This document shows positions 8,292 to 14,999 of a stretch of DNA of 24,326 nucleotides, in pieces. A program made the translations under genes and the position numbers. Within the stretch, counting starts at the first letter, position 1. Each line of letters starts with the position of its first letter. The notes below the pieces were generated by a model that had not been told where the DNA came from, searched no databases, and was given only the letters and a program-made list of their open reading frames with translations. Source of the stretch: Deinococcus marmoris (GTDB lineage: Bacteria; Deinococcota; Deinococci; Deinococcales; Deinococcaceae); contig NZ_MSTI01000114.1 in the NCBI RefSeq assembly GCF_001949125.1, forward strand, positions 1 through 24,326. The letters are read 5' to 3'.

Positions 8292-8658
8292 GGAGTAAAA
8301 CATGCCTTTTCAGGCTTGCTCGGCGGTGTCAGATTAACCTGTTCCACACCACAAAGCGAAGGCGGCGGCAGCTTGGGAGACGGGGGCTGCATGAGGTGAT
8401 GTCCAGTCGCCGATGCGCGCAGAGTCTATCCGCGTAGCTGCGATGTTTTGACCCATATACTGTCCGTTAAACACATCCTGTCTATCAGGCTTTTTGCCAT
8501 TGTTCGGAACGCTGGTGGACCGCCTACCCGTCAAGTTGCCGCTGATCACCAGGAATCTGCTGCGGGCCACTCTGCACAAGGCGTCTCAATTCAGATGATG
8601 GTCAGCATGAGGGGAGGTGGACTGGGTGGGGTGAGGGCGGCGACATCCCAGGCATCTG
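8292..8658. other. Intergenic stretch without a recognised gene
   Basis: This lies between the toxin-antitoxin promoter and the stop of the next gene. Minus-strand frames here lack a start with a Shine-Dalgarno and read as low-complexity translation. I see no tRNA, strong terminator or repeat in it. Confidence 0.4.
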
Positions 8659-9114
8659 TCATGGGCCAGCACTCCTTTTTTCAGCCCTGATCTGGGCGCT
8701 GGCCAGGGCATAGGCCAGGTCATAGTGCAGGTGTTCCAAGTTGGCCGGGACCTCGCCCTGAAAGCGGAAGCCGGAGACCAGGGCGGCGGCAGTGTCCAGG
8801 GCTTCACGGGCGCTCCGGGTCACGCTGAGGCGAACCATGTGACACGTCGCGTAAATCTTCCGGGCGCGGGAGCTGGGTTGTCCCGGCATGACGTCGCTCA
8901 GCTTTCCCGTCCAGCCCAGGGCGCGGGCCTCCTGCATCAATGCCTGGGCCTCCTTCCACGTCGCCTCGAAGGTCTGCGCCCACATCTGGGCGTCTGCGGC
9001 GCTGGTTGGTGCGGGGCCGCTGTCCATCTCACCGAGCAGCGTGTAACAGCGCACCACTCGGCTGAGGGCGTGGGCGGCTTCCTGAGCGTGGGGGTTGATG
9101 GTTTTGTGGGGCAT
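8659..9114 (-). CDS. Hypothetical protein (151 aa)
   Basis: I do not recognise this protein. It is predicted soluble and almost wholly alpha-helical, rich in alanine, with segments such as EAAHALSRVVRCYTLLGEMD and TRSAREALDTAAALVSGF. There is no transmembrane segment or metal motif. GAGGAG about nine bases before ATG 9114 supports the start. It follows the 124-aa gene on the same strand after a 75-bp gap containing a GC-rich imperfect hairpin, and is probably the last gene of the prim-pol transcription unit. The position suggests a plasmid-maintenance accessory, but nothing in the sequence shows a function. Confidence 0.65.
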   Translation of the reverse strand: MPHKTINPHAQEAAHALSRVVRCYTLLGEMDSGPAPTSAADAQMWAQTFEATWKEAQALMQEARALGWTGKLSDVMPGQPSSRARKIYATCHMVRLSVTRSAREALDTAAALVSGFRFQGEVPANLEHLHYDLAYALASAQIRAEKRSAGP

Positions 9115-9189
9115 GAAGGGCGCTCCTCTGGCGTACCGGACAACTCAGGCGGTTGGGAGAGTGGCCCCGCAGGGGGGGCCGCTCGGCGC

Positions 9190-9564
9190 TCAGTTCAGAG
9201 GGACGCGCAGCAGCTCCACCTGGGGCAAGTCCAGCGGCGCGGCGCTGGCGATATAGGAGTGAGGCACCTGCGCGGGCCAGTCGGCGCGGTGGTGGCTCTG
9301 GGCCTGCACCTGGGCGGGAAGGGCGTACTCGCTGAAGGGGCGCACGAAACTGGCATAGATCCAGCACTCGGCGGGCGCAGTGGGCCACAGCTTGGCCAGC
9401 ACTTCACGGCGGCGCAGCTCGGCGGCCAGTTGCGTTTCGTACTGGGCGCGCACGTCCTTCATGTCTTCGGGGGTCACATCGTAACGCTGGCGCAACGTTT
9501 CCAGCAGAGTTTCCAGTTCGGCGCGGGGGTCTTGGGTGGTGGCGAGGGTCTTGATCTCCTGCAT
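9190..9564 (-). CDS. Hypothetical protein (124 aa)
   Basis: This is an unrecognised small protein. The first ~60 residues are a charged helical segment (AELETLLETLRQRYDVTPEDM, then RAQYETQLAAELRRRE) that could form a coiled coil. The second half contains aromatic residues (ECWIYASFVRPFSEYALP) and may be a small folded domain. AGGAG lies about eight bases upstream of ATG 9564. It sits 88 bp downstream of the prim-pol stop, and the gap contains a GC-rich hairpin (9613-9641). Co-orientation suggests one transcript with prim-pol. Confidence 0.65.
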   Translation of the reverse strand: MQEIKTLATTQDPRAELETLLETLRQRYDVTPEDMKDVRAQYETQLAAELRRREVLAKLWPTAPAECWIYASFVRPFSEYALPAQVQAQSHHRADWPAQVPHSYIASAAPLDLPQVELLRVPLN

Positions 9565-9612
9565 GGACGCGCTCCTTCATGTTGAGGTGGGTTTGGGGTG
9601 GTTTGGGGTGGG

Positions 9613-9641
9613 CTGGCCCCGCGCTCGCTGGGCGGGGCCAG
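9613..9641. repeat. Intercistronic GC-rich hairpin
   Basis: Perfect 10-bp arms CTGGCCCCGC (9613-9622) and GCGGGGCCAG (9632-9641) enclose a nine-base loop. It lies between the prim-pol stop and the next start. There is no T-run on either side, so it looks like an mRNA-stability or attenuation element rather than a classical terminator. A relative with the same TGGCCCCGC arm is at 20226-20249, and an imperfect one is near 9166. Confidence 0.6.
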
Positions 9642-9652
9642 GTCTGCGGTGC

Positions 9653-10672
9653 TTAGCTGGCCTGGGCCTGGGCGCGGGCGGTCCTGAAGGCCGTGAGCGC
9701 GATGCTGGCGGCGGCGAAGCTCTTGCCCTCCTCGTTCATCAGGCGGTCAAGCTCCAGCAGGTCTGCGGTGGACTCCGTGACGCAGTGCAGTTGGCAAACG
9801 TCGTGCATCTCCCACATCTTCTGAAACGCCTTGCACCATGTCCGTGTATTCCCCAGCGGCGCGCAGGGCTTCATCTCGGCTGTAGTCGTTGGCATTCGCC
9901 CACAGCCCCAGCATGAATGCCCCCTTCTGTCCGCCGCATAGTCGGCGGCCCGGTCCAGCATCAGGAACATCGGGCAGCGTTCCTCGTCCACGGAGGAGGG
10001 CTGGGAGCTGGTCCGCTCGGCGCTCTTGGGTTCCTGCGGTGCGGGCGGGATCAGGCCCAGAGCCTGCCGCAACCGGTAGGTCTCCCCTGCCACCGTGACG
10101 GTCTCCGGCACGTCCTCGATGCTGAGCCGCTGGCGCTGATCGGTGCGGCGGTAGAAGCCCTGGCGGTTGCGGCTGGGCGGGAACATGATGTAGCCGCCGT
10201 CGCCGCGAACATCAAACCCTGGCGGCAGGGTCTTCTTGTTCTTGCTGGCGTTGGACTGCACGTACCAGCCCGGATGGTGCAAGTAGAGGTGCGCGCCGCC
10301 GCTCGGGGAGATGACGTGCGGTTTCCACCCCAATTCGCGCAGCAGGGGCAAGCCTTCCAGGTCCACGTCAATGACGACGTAACCGCTCAGCTCACCGGTG
10401 ACCATGCCGAGGCCGCGTGCGCGTACCTGCCTGTACCAGATGTTGAGGTCTTCAGCCGTGGGAAGCTGGGTTTGCATGGGCTTCCAACTGGCCCGGAGTT
10501 CGCCGTTATCGTTGACATAGGTGTGACCGGAGGCGATCAGGGCCTGCTTGTGGGGTTCCTTGGCCCCCTGGCTGACGCCCCCGCCTGTGGGAATGACGCT
10601 GATGCCCTGGCGCAGCAGATGGCAAGCAGTCTCATAGGCCCGTTCGGGTTCATCGTCATACAAAGCTTTCAC
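9653..10672 (-). CDS. Prim-pol (AEP superfamily primase-polymerase), with probable compensating frameshifts
   Basis: This 339-residue protein matches the N-terminal bifunctional primase/polymerase domain found on plasmids and phages. VVIDVD (D102, D104) supplies the metal-binding aspartates. SPSGGAHLYL (SGGAH, residues 124-128) is the family's nucleotide-binding motif, and FDVRGDGGYIMFPPS (153-167) closes the active site. It would synthesise primers, and possibly extend them, for plasmid replication. No helicase domain is attached. Residues ~251-282 read as cysteine- and threonine-rich nonsense. If one G is added to the G5 run at 9924-9920 and one base removed near 9840, that interval becomes a normal helical segment (AFMLGLWANANDYSRDEAL) that rejoins the C-terminus cleanly. 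The GTG at 10672 is used as start; a TTG at 10663 behind AAGGTGA is an alternative. A palindromic site (10679-10696) lies just upstream. Confidence 0.85.
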   Translation of the reverse strand: MKALYDDEPERAYETACHLLRQGISVIPTGGGVSQGAKEPHKQALIASGHTYVNDNGELRASWKPMQTQLPTAEDLNIWYRQVRARGLGMVTGELSGYVVIDVDLEGLPLLRELGWKPHVISPSGGAHLYLHHPGWYVQSNASKNKKTLPPGFDVRGDGGYIMFPPSRNRQGFYRRTDQRQRLSIEDVPETVTVAGETYRLRQALGLIPPAPQEPKSAERTSSQPSSVDEERCPMFLMLDRAADYAADRRGHSCWGCGRMPTTTAEMKPCAPLGNTRTWCKAFQKMWEMHDVCQLHCVTESTADLLELDRLMNEEGKSFAAASIALTAFRTARAQAQAS

Positions 10673-10678
10673 CTTTTC

Positions 10679-10696
10679 GTGTTTTCACGAAAACAC
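10679..10696. promoter_or_regulatory. Perfect copy of the partition-type palindrome (site A)
   Basis: GTGTTTTCACGAAAACAC is an 18-bp inverted repeat with two central bases. It sits between the RHH-protein stop codon and the prim-pol start. Related sites are at 11557-11582, 12686-12724 and 13157-13218. It is a likely binding site of the adjacent ribbon-helix-helix protein. Confidence 0.65.
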
Positions 10697-10944
10697 TATT
10701 TTAGGAGATCACTATGGCTCCGGCGCAGATAGTCCGTCACCGCCTCTTCGAGAAGCTGGTACTGCTTGCGCTGTTCCCTGGCGCTGGCCTGCTTGAGTGC
10801 AATTTTGAGATCCCGGTGCATCTGGGTGGACAGGCTTTCCAGCACGTTTTCGACTTCTGGCCTGCCAACCTTTGGAGGGGCCGTCAGTTCAGGCGAGGGC
10901 TTCAGCACCTGCAACTGTTCAAAGCGGCTTTTCTTAACGGACAT
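10696..10944 (-). CDS. Ribbon-helix-helix partition partner of ParA
   Basis: This 82-residue basic protein has a C-terminal half that fits a ribbon-helix-helix fold: a short strand LSTQMHRDLK, a helix IALKQASAREQ and a helix YQLLEEAVTDYL. The first 30 residues form a flexible, proline-containing tail, as in small DNA-binding partition proteins that contact and stimulate ParA. The ATG at 10944 lies inside the 3' end of parA (11-bp overlap), so translation is coupled. The stop codon overlaps palindrome A. By analogy with ParA/RHH partition systems it should bind the repeated GTGTTTTC/GAAAACAC sites, serving both as centromere binder and autorepressor. The gene pairing and fold come from the sequence; the binding is inferred. 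Confidence 0.75.
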   Translation of the reverse strand: MSVKKSRFEQLQVLKPSPELTAPPKVGRPEVENVLESLSTQMHRDLKIALKQASAREQRKQYQLLEEAVTDYLRRSHSDLLK

Positions 10945-11545
10945 ACGACAGCGCCTCCCGCATAACCGACTGGTATTCCAGCGCCACAGTCCGGGCATAC
11001 CGGTTCTGGGTGTACGCCTCCAGGGGGATGCGCTGCTCGGCGGCGTCGCCCACCGCCGTCGATTTCCTGACCATGCTGGTGAACACGGGAATACCGCTCT
11101 CTGCGAGGTGTTCGCGCAGCTCCTCGCCCCGGCCCCCCTCATTGACCACGACCAAAACCCGGAAGTTCTGAATCCCAGCGTCCACCAGTGGACTGAGGGT
11201 GTTGGCCAGTCCAGTGGCCGAGACTCCTTCAGGGCGGGTCGGGACGATCAGCAGGGCGCTGGCACGGGCCAAGCTGACCAGATCGTGTCCCTGTTCATTG
11301 CCTTTGCTGTCAATGACCACATACTCATAGCCTTTCATCCGTTTGGCAGCGTCCTCGTCGTAACGGGCCACGTCAAAGGACCACGCTGGATTGTCGCTGC
11401 TGCGCCAGGCCACCGCACACTGCAATTCCTGGTCGGCATCCAGCAGCAGCGTCTTTCCTTTCTTCCCAAGTCCCTGGGCCATCTGAATGGCCGTGGTGGT
11501 TTTGCCCACGCCGCCCTTCATATTGGCAATACTAAAAATTTCCAT
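10934..11545 (-). CDS. parA: ParA-family partition ATPase
   Basis: This 203-residue protein has the deviant Walker A KGGVGKTT (residues 10-17), whose first lysine is diagnostic of ParA/MinD ATPases, DADQE (36-40) as the second motif, and VVIDSKG as the Walker B-like strand. It is short and has no N-terminal HTH, so it is a small type Ib-like ParA that relies on its partner for DNA recognition. It would move plasmid copies over the nucleoid by ATP-dependent patterning. TATACT ends five bases before ATG 11545, implying a leaderless transcript, common in Deinococcus. The promoter contains half-sites of the shared palindrome (11557-11582). The downstream RHH gene overlaps its end. Confidence 0.92.
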   Translation of the reverse strand: MEIFSIANMKGGVGKTTTAIQMAQGLGKKGKTLLLDADQELQCAVAWRSSDNPAWSFDVARYDEDAAKRMKGYEYVVIDSKGNEQGHDLVSLARASALLIVPTRPEGVSATGLANTLSPLVDAGIQNFRVLVVVNEGGRGEELREHLAESGIPVFTSMVRKSTAVGDAAEQRIPLEAYTQNRYARTVALEYQSVMREALSYVR

Positions 11546-11556
11546 GACTCAGTATA

Positions 11557-11582
11557 GTGTTTTCACTAAAAAAAGAAAACAC
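11557..11582. promoter_or_regulatory. Split palindrome in the parA promoter (site B)
   Basis: GTGTTTTC (11557-11564) and GAAAACAC (11575-11582) are arranged as an inverted pair with a 10-bp spacer. The block TTTTCACTAAAAAAAGAAAA (11560-11579) recurs exactly at 12686-12705 in front of the zeta module. A weaker relative, ATTTCATGAAGAC, lies at about 11600-11612. The site overlaps the -35 region of parA. Confidence 0.6.
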
Positions 11583-11614
11583 GAATTCGCGGAAAAGTGA
11601 TTTCATGAAGACCG

Positions 11615-12262
11615 TCAATCTTCCAGATCACGCTGGACATGCGGGCTGAATTGCTGCGTGACGGCATGTGAACGCCCGATGCTCTCGGCGGTCTGCATCT
11701 GCGGGAACTCGCGTTCGAGGGCCGTCCTGATCCGCCCTGGCAACTGCGGCGTGACCGTGAGCTGTCCCTGGTGCATGGCTCCCACCATCACAAAATCGCT
11801 GCTCTTTTCGGCAGAGACGTACAGGGCCGCAACGTCCGCCCGCTTCATGGCTTCTGGCAGGTTTTCCAGCACGCGGGGGAGTCTGCGCTTCAGATCTCTG
11901 TCCGAGATGTTGTGACCACCCTGCAACACACGGTTGTCGATCCTGAGCCGCGTGTCCTCGCCAGGGTGCGGGATGATAAAGGCCAGATGCACGTCATAGC
12001 CCTGCGCTCTGGCCCGGTCCATCAGCGTGAGGGGCTGCCTGGCAGAGAGGGTGGTCTCCACAGCAAAACTCTGACGCTGGGCCAGCGCTGCCTCCTGGGC
12101 CTGAAGTGCGGCCCTCGCTCCCCCCACATTTGCGGCGTTGTTAAATCCCCGCCCCTGCGCCCCGGTGAGCTGATCGGGGTCTATGGTTTGCAGCCCACGG
12201 GCCTTGACCAGCGTGCTTTTTCCGGCTCCATTTTCTCCAGCAATCACCGTTAGCGTGGGCAC
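11615..12262 (-). CDS. Zeta-type toxin (P-loop kinase)
   Basis: This 215-residue protein has a Walker A motif GENGAGKST at residues 9-17, IDPDQL shortly after, ETTLS (69-73) and a RVLQGGHNIS segment (111-120). The order and spacing are those of zeta/PezT toxins. Characterised members phosphorylate UDP-N-acetylglucosamine with ATP or GTP and so poison peptidoglycan synthesis; that substrate is assumed here, not shown. The motif lysine (K15) and the arginine/histidine phosphate contacts are kept, so it should be active. The ATG at 12262 follows the partner gene's stop by three bases, typical of toxin-antitoxin coupling. It is convergent with nothing and sits 69 bp before parA. Confidence 0.88.
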   Translation of the reverse strand: MPTLTVIAGENGAGKSTLVKARGLQTIDPDQLTGAQGRGFNNAANVGGARAALQAQEAALAQRQSFAVETTLSARQPLTLMDRARAQGYDVHLAFIIPHPGEDTRLRIDNRVLQGGHNISDRDLKRRLPRVLENLPEAMKRADVAALYVSAEKSSDFVMVGAMHQGQLTVTPQLPGRIRTALEREFPQMQTAESIGRSHAVTQQFSPHVQRDLED

Positions 12263-12265
12263 TGC

Positions 12266-12556
12266 TTACCGCGCCGCCGGAGTCAAGTCTCCCAGGATGT
12301 CAAATGCGTACCGCTCAAACTCACCCTCAGCGTCGTACACTTCGCGGCGCTTCACAGCGATGCGCCGCCCACTGGGATACTCGACGACCTGTTGGCCCCG
12401 CTCCCCGTAAGTAATGGGGAGACCTTGCATCAGCAGGTCGGTGACGTGAGGCGCATAGTCGAGCAACATCAACTTGACCCGCATGGTTTCGGGCAGTGGA
12501 TCGCTGCGGAACATGATGTGGGGATTTTGCACGGGGGCGTTCATGGCGTCGGTCAT
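12266..12556 (-). CDS. Probable antitoxin partner of the zeta toxin
   Basis: This 96-residue acidic protein is encoded immediately upstream of the zeta toxin (three bases between stop and start), in the position of an antitoxin. It has no similarity I can see to epsilon or to the HTH of PezA. Visible features are a helical middle (PETMRVKLMLLDYAPHVTDL) and a beta-rich tail (QQVVEYPSGRRIAVKRREVY). ATG 12556 has GGAGG nine bases upstream. The promoter is an extended -10 (TGATACAAT, -10 at 12680-12675), with the shared operator block directly upstream. The antitoxin role is inferred only from position, size and coupling. Confidence 0.65.
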   Translation of the reverse strand: MTDAMNAPVQNPHIMFRSDPLPETMRVKLMLLDYAPHVTDLLMQGLPITYGERGQQVVEYPSGRRIAVKRREVYDAEGEFERYAFDILGDLTPAAR

Positions 12557-12685
12557 CGGCTTTTCCTCCTGATCAGTCGCCCTGGGCAACACTGCATTCT
12601 GCTGGGCGAACAAGGGATCTCTGGCCTGCTGATCCCGAACGCAGCGGCGACAACAGATTTTGAATTCCTGAAATATTGTATCACT

Positions 12686-12724
12686 TTTTCACTAAAAAAA
12701 GAAAAGGTGTTTTCGTGAAAACCT
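12686..12724. promoter_or_regulatory. Operator block upstream of the zeta module (site C)
   Basis: This contains TTTTCACTAAAAAAAGAAAA (12686-12705), identical to the block in the parA promoter, followed by GTGTTTTCGTGAAAACCT (12707-12724), a near-perfect version of the palindrome. On the minus strand it lies immediately upstream of the TACAAT -10, so the bound protein should control this promoter. Confidence 0.6.
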
Positions 12725-12748
12725 GAACAGGAGCGACAGTCTTGAGGA

Positions 12749-12913
12749 TCAGTCATCAAGTTGCCGCTGAATCTTTGCTGGGTCTGTGGCCGTGAATCGG
12801 CGGTGAACCTCATGCAGATAAGCAGCATCGTCATTGCCCTTTACAGGCTCAAGCTTCAACTCAGCGATGCGGGCAGCAGTGGGCACCCCTTCACCGTTTG
12901 GAACTTCGGCCAC
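12749..12913 (-). CDS. Small unknown ORF overlapping the orphan antitoxin
   Basis: This frame encodes 54 residues from a GTG at 12913, overlapping the last 23 bases of the antitoxin gene in another frame. Its composition is protein-like (an AARIAELKLEP helix, then AYLHEVHRRFTATDP and KIQRQLDD). It fills what would otherwise be a gap before the zeta operon. The Shine-Dalgarno is weak (GGA). It could be a genuine coupled gene, the C-terminal remnant of a longer protein, or a chance frame. No family is recognised. Confidence 0.4.
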   Translation of the reverse strand: MAEVPNGEGVPTAARIAELKLEPVKGNDDAAYLHEVHRRFTATDPAKIQRQLDD

Positions 12914-13115
12914 TGAGTCCGGTGTGCCGCTTGACCTTCAAGATCATTGATGGCATATCAATCTGGCCGTCAATGAACTGGGCGTAAATGCCCTCCACCT
13001 CAGCGTCCAGAACAAACCCCTCCAGATGCACGCTGGCGCGGGTCACAACAATGGCTTTTTTGCGCCGCTGGCGCTCGGTAGGATCAATGGTCACAGGCTG
13101 GGTGAACGCGGTCAT
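12891..13115 (-). CDS. Orphan VbhA-like Fic antitoxin
   Basis: This 74-residue protein is the same length as the antitoxin at 8019-8243. Its core KAIVVTRASVHLEGFVLDAE contains SVHLEG, an exact (S/T)xxxE(G/N) inhibitory motif. It continues with IYAQFIDGQIDMPSMILKV, matching the second and third helices of the VbhA fold. ATG 13115 has GGGAGG at proper spacing, and an extended -10 (TGCTATTCT) lies upstream. No Fic gene follows: a 54-aa ORF and then the zeta module come next. It may be left over after loss of its toxin, or it may protect the host from Fic toxins of other plasmids, or cross-inhibit the Fic toxin 5 kb away. Three copies of the shared palindrome lie in its upstream region. Confidence 0.75.
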   Translation of the reverse strand: MTAFTQPVTIDPTERQRRKKAIVVTRASVHLEGFVLDAEVEGIYAQFIDGQIDMPSMILKVKRHTGLSGRSSKR

Positions 13116-13156
13116 CGTGGCCTCCCTGGGTTTGAGAATAGCATGTGATCCCCGAC

Positions 13157-13218
13157 TTAGTGAAAGCACGAATTAACGAAATAAATATTTCACGGAAACA
13201 CTATTTCATGAAAACACT
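13157..13218. repeat. Cluster of three partition-type sites (site D)
   Basis: TATTTCACGGAAACACT (13186-13202) and TATTTCATGAAAACACT (13202-13218) are tandem direct repeats with 16-bp period. A third, diverged copy, TTAGTGAAAGCACGA, is at 13157-13171. All match the half GAAAACAC of sites A-C. The last copy runs into the stop codon of the recombinase gene. Tandem arrangement makes this the best candidate for the actual centromere. Confidence 0.6.
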
Positions 13219-14155
13219 AAATAATATCTGGCAAACTGGCCGCTGCCGCCGCCAACCGTTCCGGCTCCAGGTGGGCATAAATGCGGGTGGTGGCGATGCT
13301 CTCATGCCCCAGAATCTCCTGCACCTCCTCCAACCTGCGGCCCGCCTTCACCAGCGCCGTGGCGTGCGAGTGGCGGAGTTTGTGCGGCGTGCATTTCTCA
13401 GGGGCCAATCCTGCCCGCTCGCCTGCGGCCTTGACCACCCGCTCAATGCTGCGCGCCGTGACCGCCTGCCCTGCCTTCTGGCCCCGGAGATGACAGAAGA
13501 CAAAAGCGCTGTCAGCGATATAGAGCTGGCGATATCCCAACCACTCCTTGAGGACCCGCACGGCAGTGGGGGAGAGGAAGATCGTTCGCTCCTTGTTCCC
13601 CTTGCCGATCACCCGTATTTTGTGAGGCGTCCCGTCAAAGTCGTCCTCCACCTGGTCCACAGTCAGGCTCAGCGCCTCCGCGATCCGGCAGCCGGTCCCG
13701 TACAGAAACCCAATGACCGCCTTGTTGCGCTTCGTCTGCTCCGAGCTTGCGCCGTCCACCGCATTCAGCAGGCGTGAGACCTCGCCGGGGGTCAGGTACT
13801 GGGGCTGGCGGCTGGGCAGCTTGACCCGTTTGATCCCGGTGGGGCCGGGGTGCATGGTCAGGTCCTCCACGTCGCTGAGATACCCCCACAGCTTGCGCCA
13901 ACTGGCCAGCAGGCGGCGGTTGCGCGCTGGCTCCGGCTGCTGCTGATCGACATAGGCGCGCAGGTCATGGGTCTGTACGTCGCTCCAGCTTGTGAGCTGG
14001 GGGCGGTAATCGGAGAGCCAGTTTGCCAGTCGGGAACAGTCGGCCCCGTACTGCCGGATGGTCCCTGGACTCAAGCCCTCTTCCCGTTTGAGGTAGCCCG
14101 CAAAGCCTTTCAGAACATCGGTCAGCATAGAGGGGGTGGCATCGGTGGGGGCCAT
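13217..14155 (-). CDS. Tyrosine recombinase (XerC/D-like integrase)
   Basis: This 312-residue enzyme has a SAM-like N-terminal core-binding domain (residues ~10-100) and a C-terminal catalytic domain. The catalytic set is complete: R157 (GTGCRIAEAL), a lysine in GKGNKER (185/188), H258-x-x-R261 (HKLRH), H284 (LGHES) and nucleophile Y293 (RIYAH). It cleaves and rejoins DNA through a 3'-phosphotyrosine. On a plasmid it would resolve multimers or integrate/excise the element; the target site is not identified. ATG 14155 overlaps the upstream stop as TGATG, so it is the last gene of a coupled four-gene operon. Its stop codon lies in site D. Confidence 0.93.
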   Translation of the reverse strand: MAPTDATPSMLTDVLKGFAGYLKREEGLSPGTIRQYGADCSRLANWLSDYRPQLTSWSDVQTHDLRAYVDQQQPEPARNRRLLASWRKLWGYLSDVEDLTMHPGPTGIKRVKLPSRQPQYLTPGEVSRLLNAVDGASSEQTKRNKAVIGFLYGTGCRIAEALSLTVDQVEDDFDGTPHKIRVIGKGNKERTIFLSPTAVRVLKEWLGYRQLYIADSAFVFCHLRGQKAGQAVTARSIERVVKAAGERAGLAPEKCTPHKLRHSHATALVKAGRRLEEVQEILGHESIATTRIYAHLEPERLAAAAASLPDII

Positions 14156-14535
14156 CAGTGAACCGTCCTTGCTGCTGATTGCTCCTGCTCGCCGTACTGG
14201 GGTCCCTCGCGGCGCAGCTCCTCGACGGTGGCCGTCCACGAGTCCGGCACCTCGAAGGGCGGGGCGTACTTTAGCCCTTGCCACTGCTGCACAGCCTCTG
14301 GGCTGCCGTAACACTCCAGAGGAAAATCCTGGGCCACCATTGCCAGAATCACTCCAAACGCGTCGCGGTTTTCGGTGTCGGCGCTGCACGCGGCTCCAAA
14401 AGCGTCACCGCTCAGCAGGTGTAGTAAAAAGCCAGACAGCACACTTGAGCCGTGGTTGACGTGCAGCTCCAGCAGATGCGCGGTGGTGGCTGGAATCTGG
14501 TCTTTCCAGCGGGCCGCAATCTCAAAGGGTTTCAT
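14155..14535 (-). CDS. Hypothetical protein coupled to the recombinase (126 aa)
   Basis: This is an unrecognised soluble protein. Helical stretches (ATTAHLLELHVNHG, then VLSGFLLHLLSGDAFG) precede a cysteine-containing middle and a C-terminal half with FEVPDSWTATVEELR. GGAG lies five bases before ATG 14535. The start overlaps the preceding stop as ATGA, and its own stop overlaps the recombinase start as TGATG. Tight coupling on both sides suggests equal expression with the recombinase and perhaps an accessory role, but no motif shows it. Confidence 0.7.
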   Translation of the reverse strand: MKPFEIAARWKDQIPATTAHLLELHVNHGSSVLSGFLLHLLSGDAFGAACSADTENRDAFGVILAMVAQDFPLECYGSPEAVQQWQGLKYAPPFEVPDSWTATVEELRREGPQYGEQEQSAARTVH

Positions 14536-14999
14536 CGCTGCTCCAACTCCAGCAGCTTGCGGAGATGTTCGGCGGTCAGTTCCAGCTCGCTTGCCAGGGA
14601 GCGCAGGCGTTCGGCCTTCACCTGTTCGTCCACATCTTTGGTCAGGAAGAGGAAGTCGTGCAAAGCACTGGCCGACCTGAACGCCCGCATCTCCTGAAAG
14701 GGCTGTGAGACCTCATCCGACTCTGCGGCGGGTGAGGTGTAGACGCTGGACTTGGTTTCCAGGGGATAGATGATCTTGCCCTGACCGTCTGTAATCCACC
14801 ACTGCTTGAAGCCGTCGTCTAAGGCGCTTTGCTTGTTGTACAGATCGCATTGGCCCTTCAAGCTTTCCAGATCCTGGCTTCTGCCGTACAGAGAACCATT
14901 TGGCCACTCTGGCTTGGGGTTGTACCGTCTCAGCGCGTACATCTTGGATTGTCCGGGGCCGGTGGCCGCACCCTGGTTCTGGCCGGTCACACCCTGCAT
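14532..14999 (-). CDS. Hypothetical protein (155 aa)
   Basis: The N-terminal 60 residues (KMYALRRYNPKPEWPNGSLYG, then LESLKGQCDLYNKQ) resemble a small alpha/beta unit. The middle (FKQWWITDGQGKIIYPLE) is strand-rich, and the C-terminus is a charged helix (RLRSLASELELTAEHLRKLL). No family is recognised. The start is ATG 14999, because residues before it read as shadow sequence of the upstream gene; stop and start overlap as TGATG. It is the second gene of the recombinase operon. Confidence 0.7.
   Translation of the reverse strand: MQGVTGQNQGAATGPGQSKMYALRRYNPKPEWPNGSLYGRSQDLESLKGQCDLYNKQSALDDGFKQWWITDGQGKIIYPLETKSSVYTSPAAESDEVSQPFQEMRAFRSASALHDFLFLTKDVDEQVKAERLRSLASELELTAEHLRKLLELEQR

Noticed and set aside
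13187..13218. Attachment site of the recombinase
   Set aside because: The repeats next to the recombinase gene belong to the same family as the sites before parA and prim-pol, so a partition/operator role is more likely.
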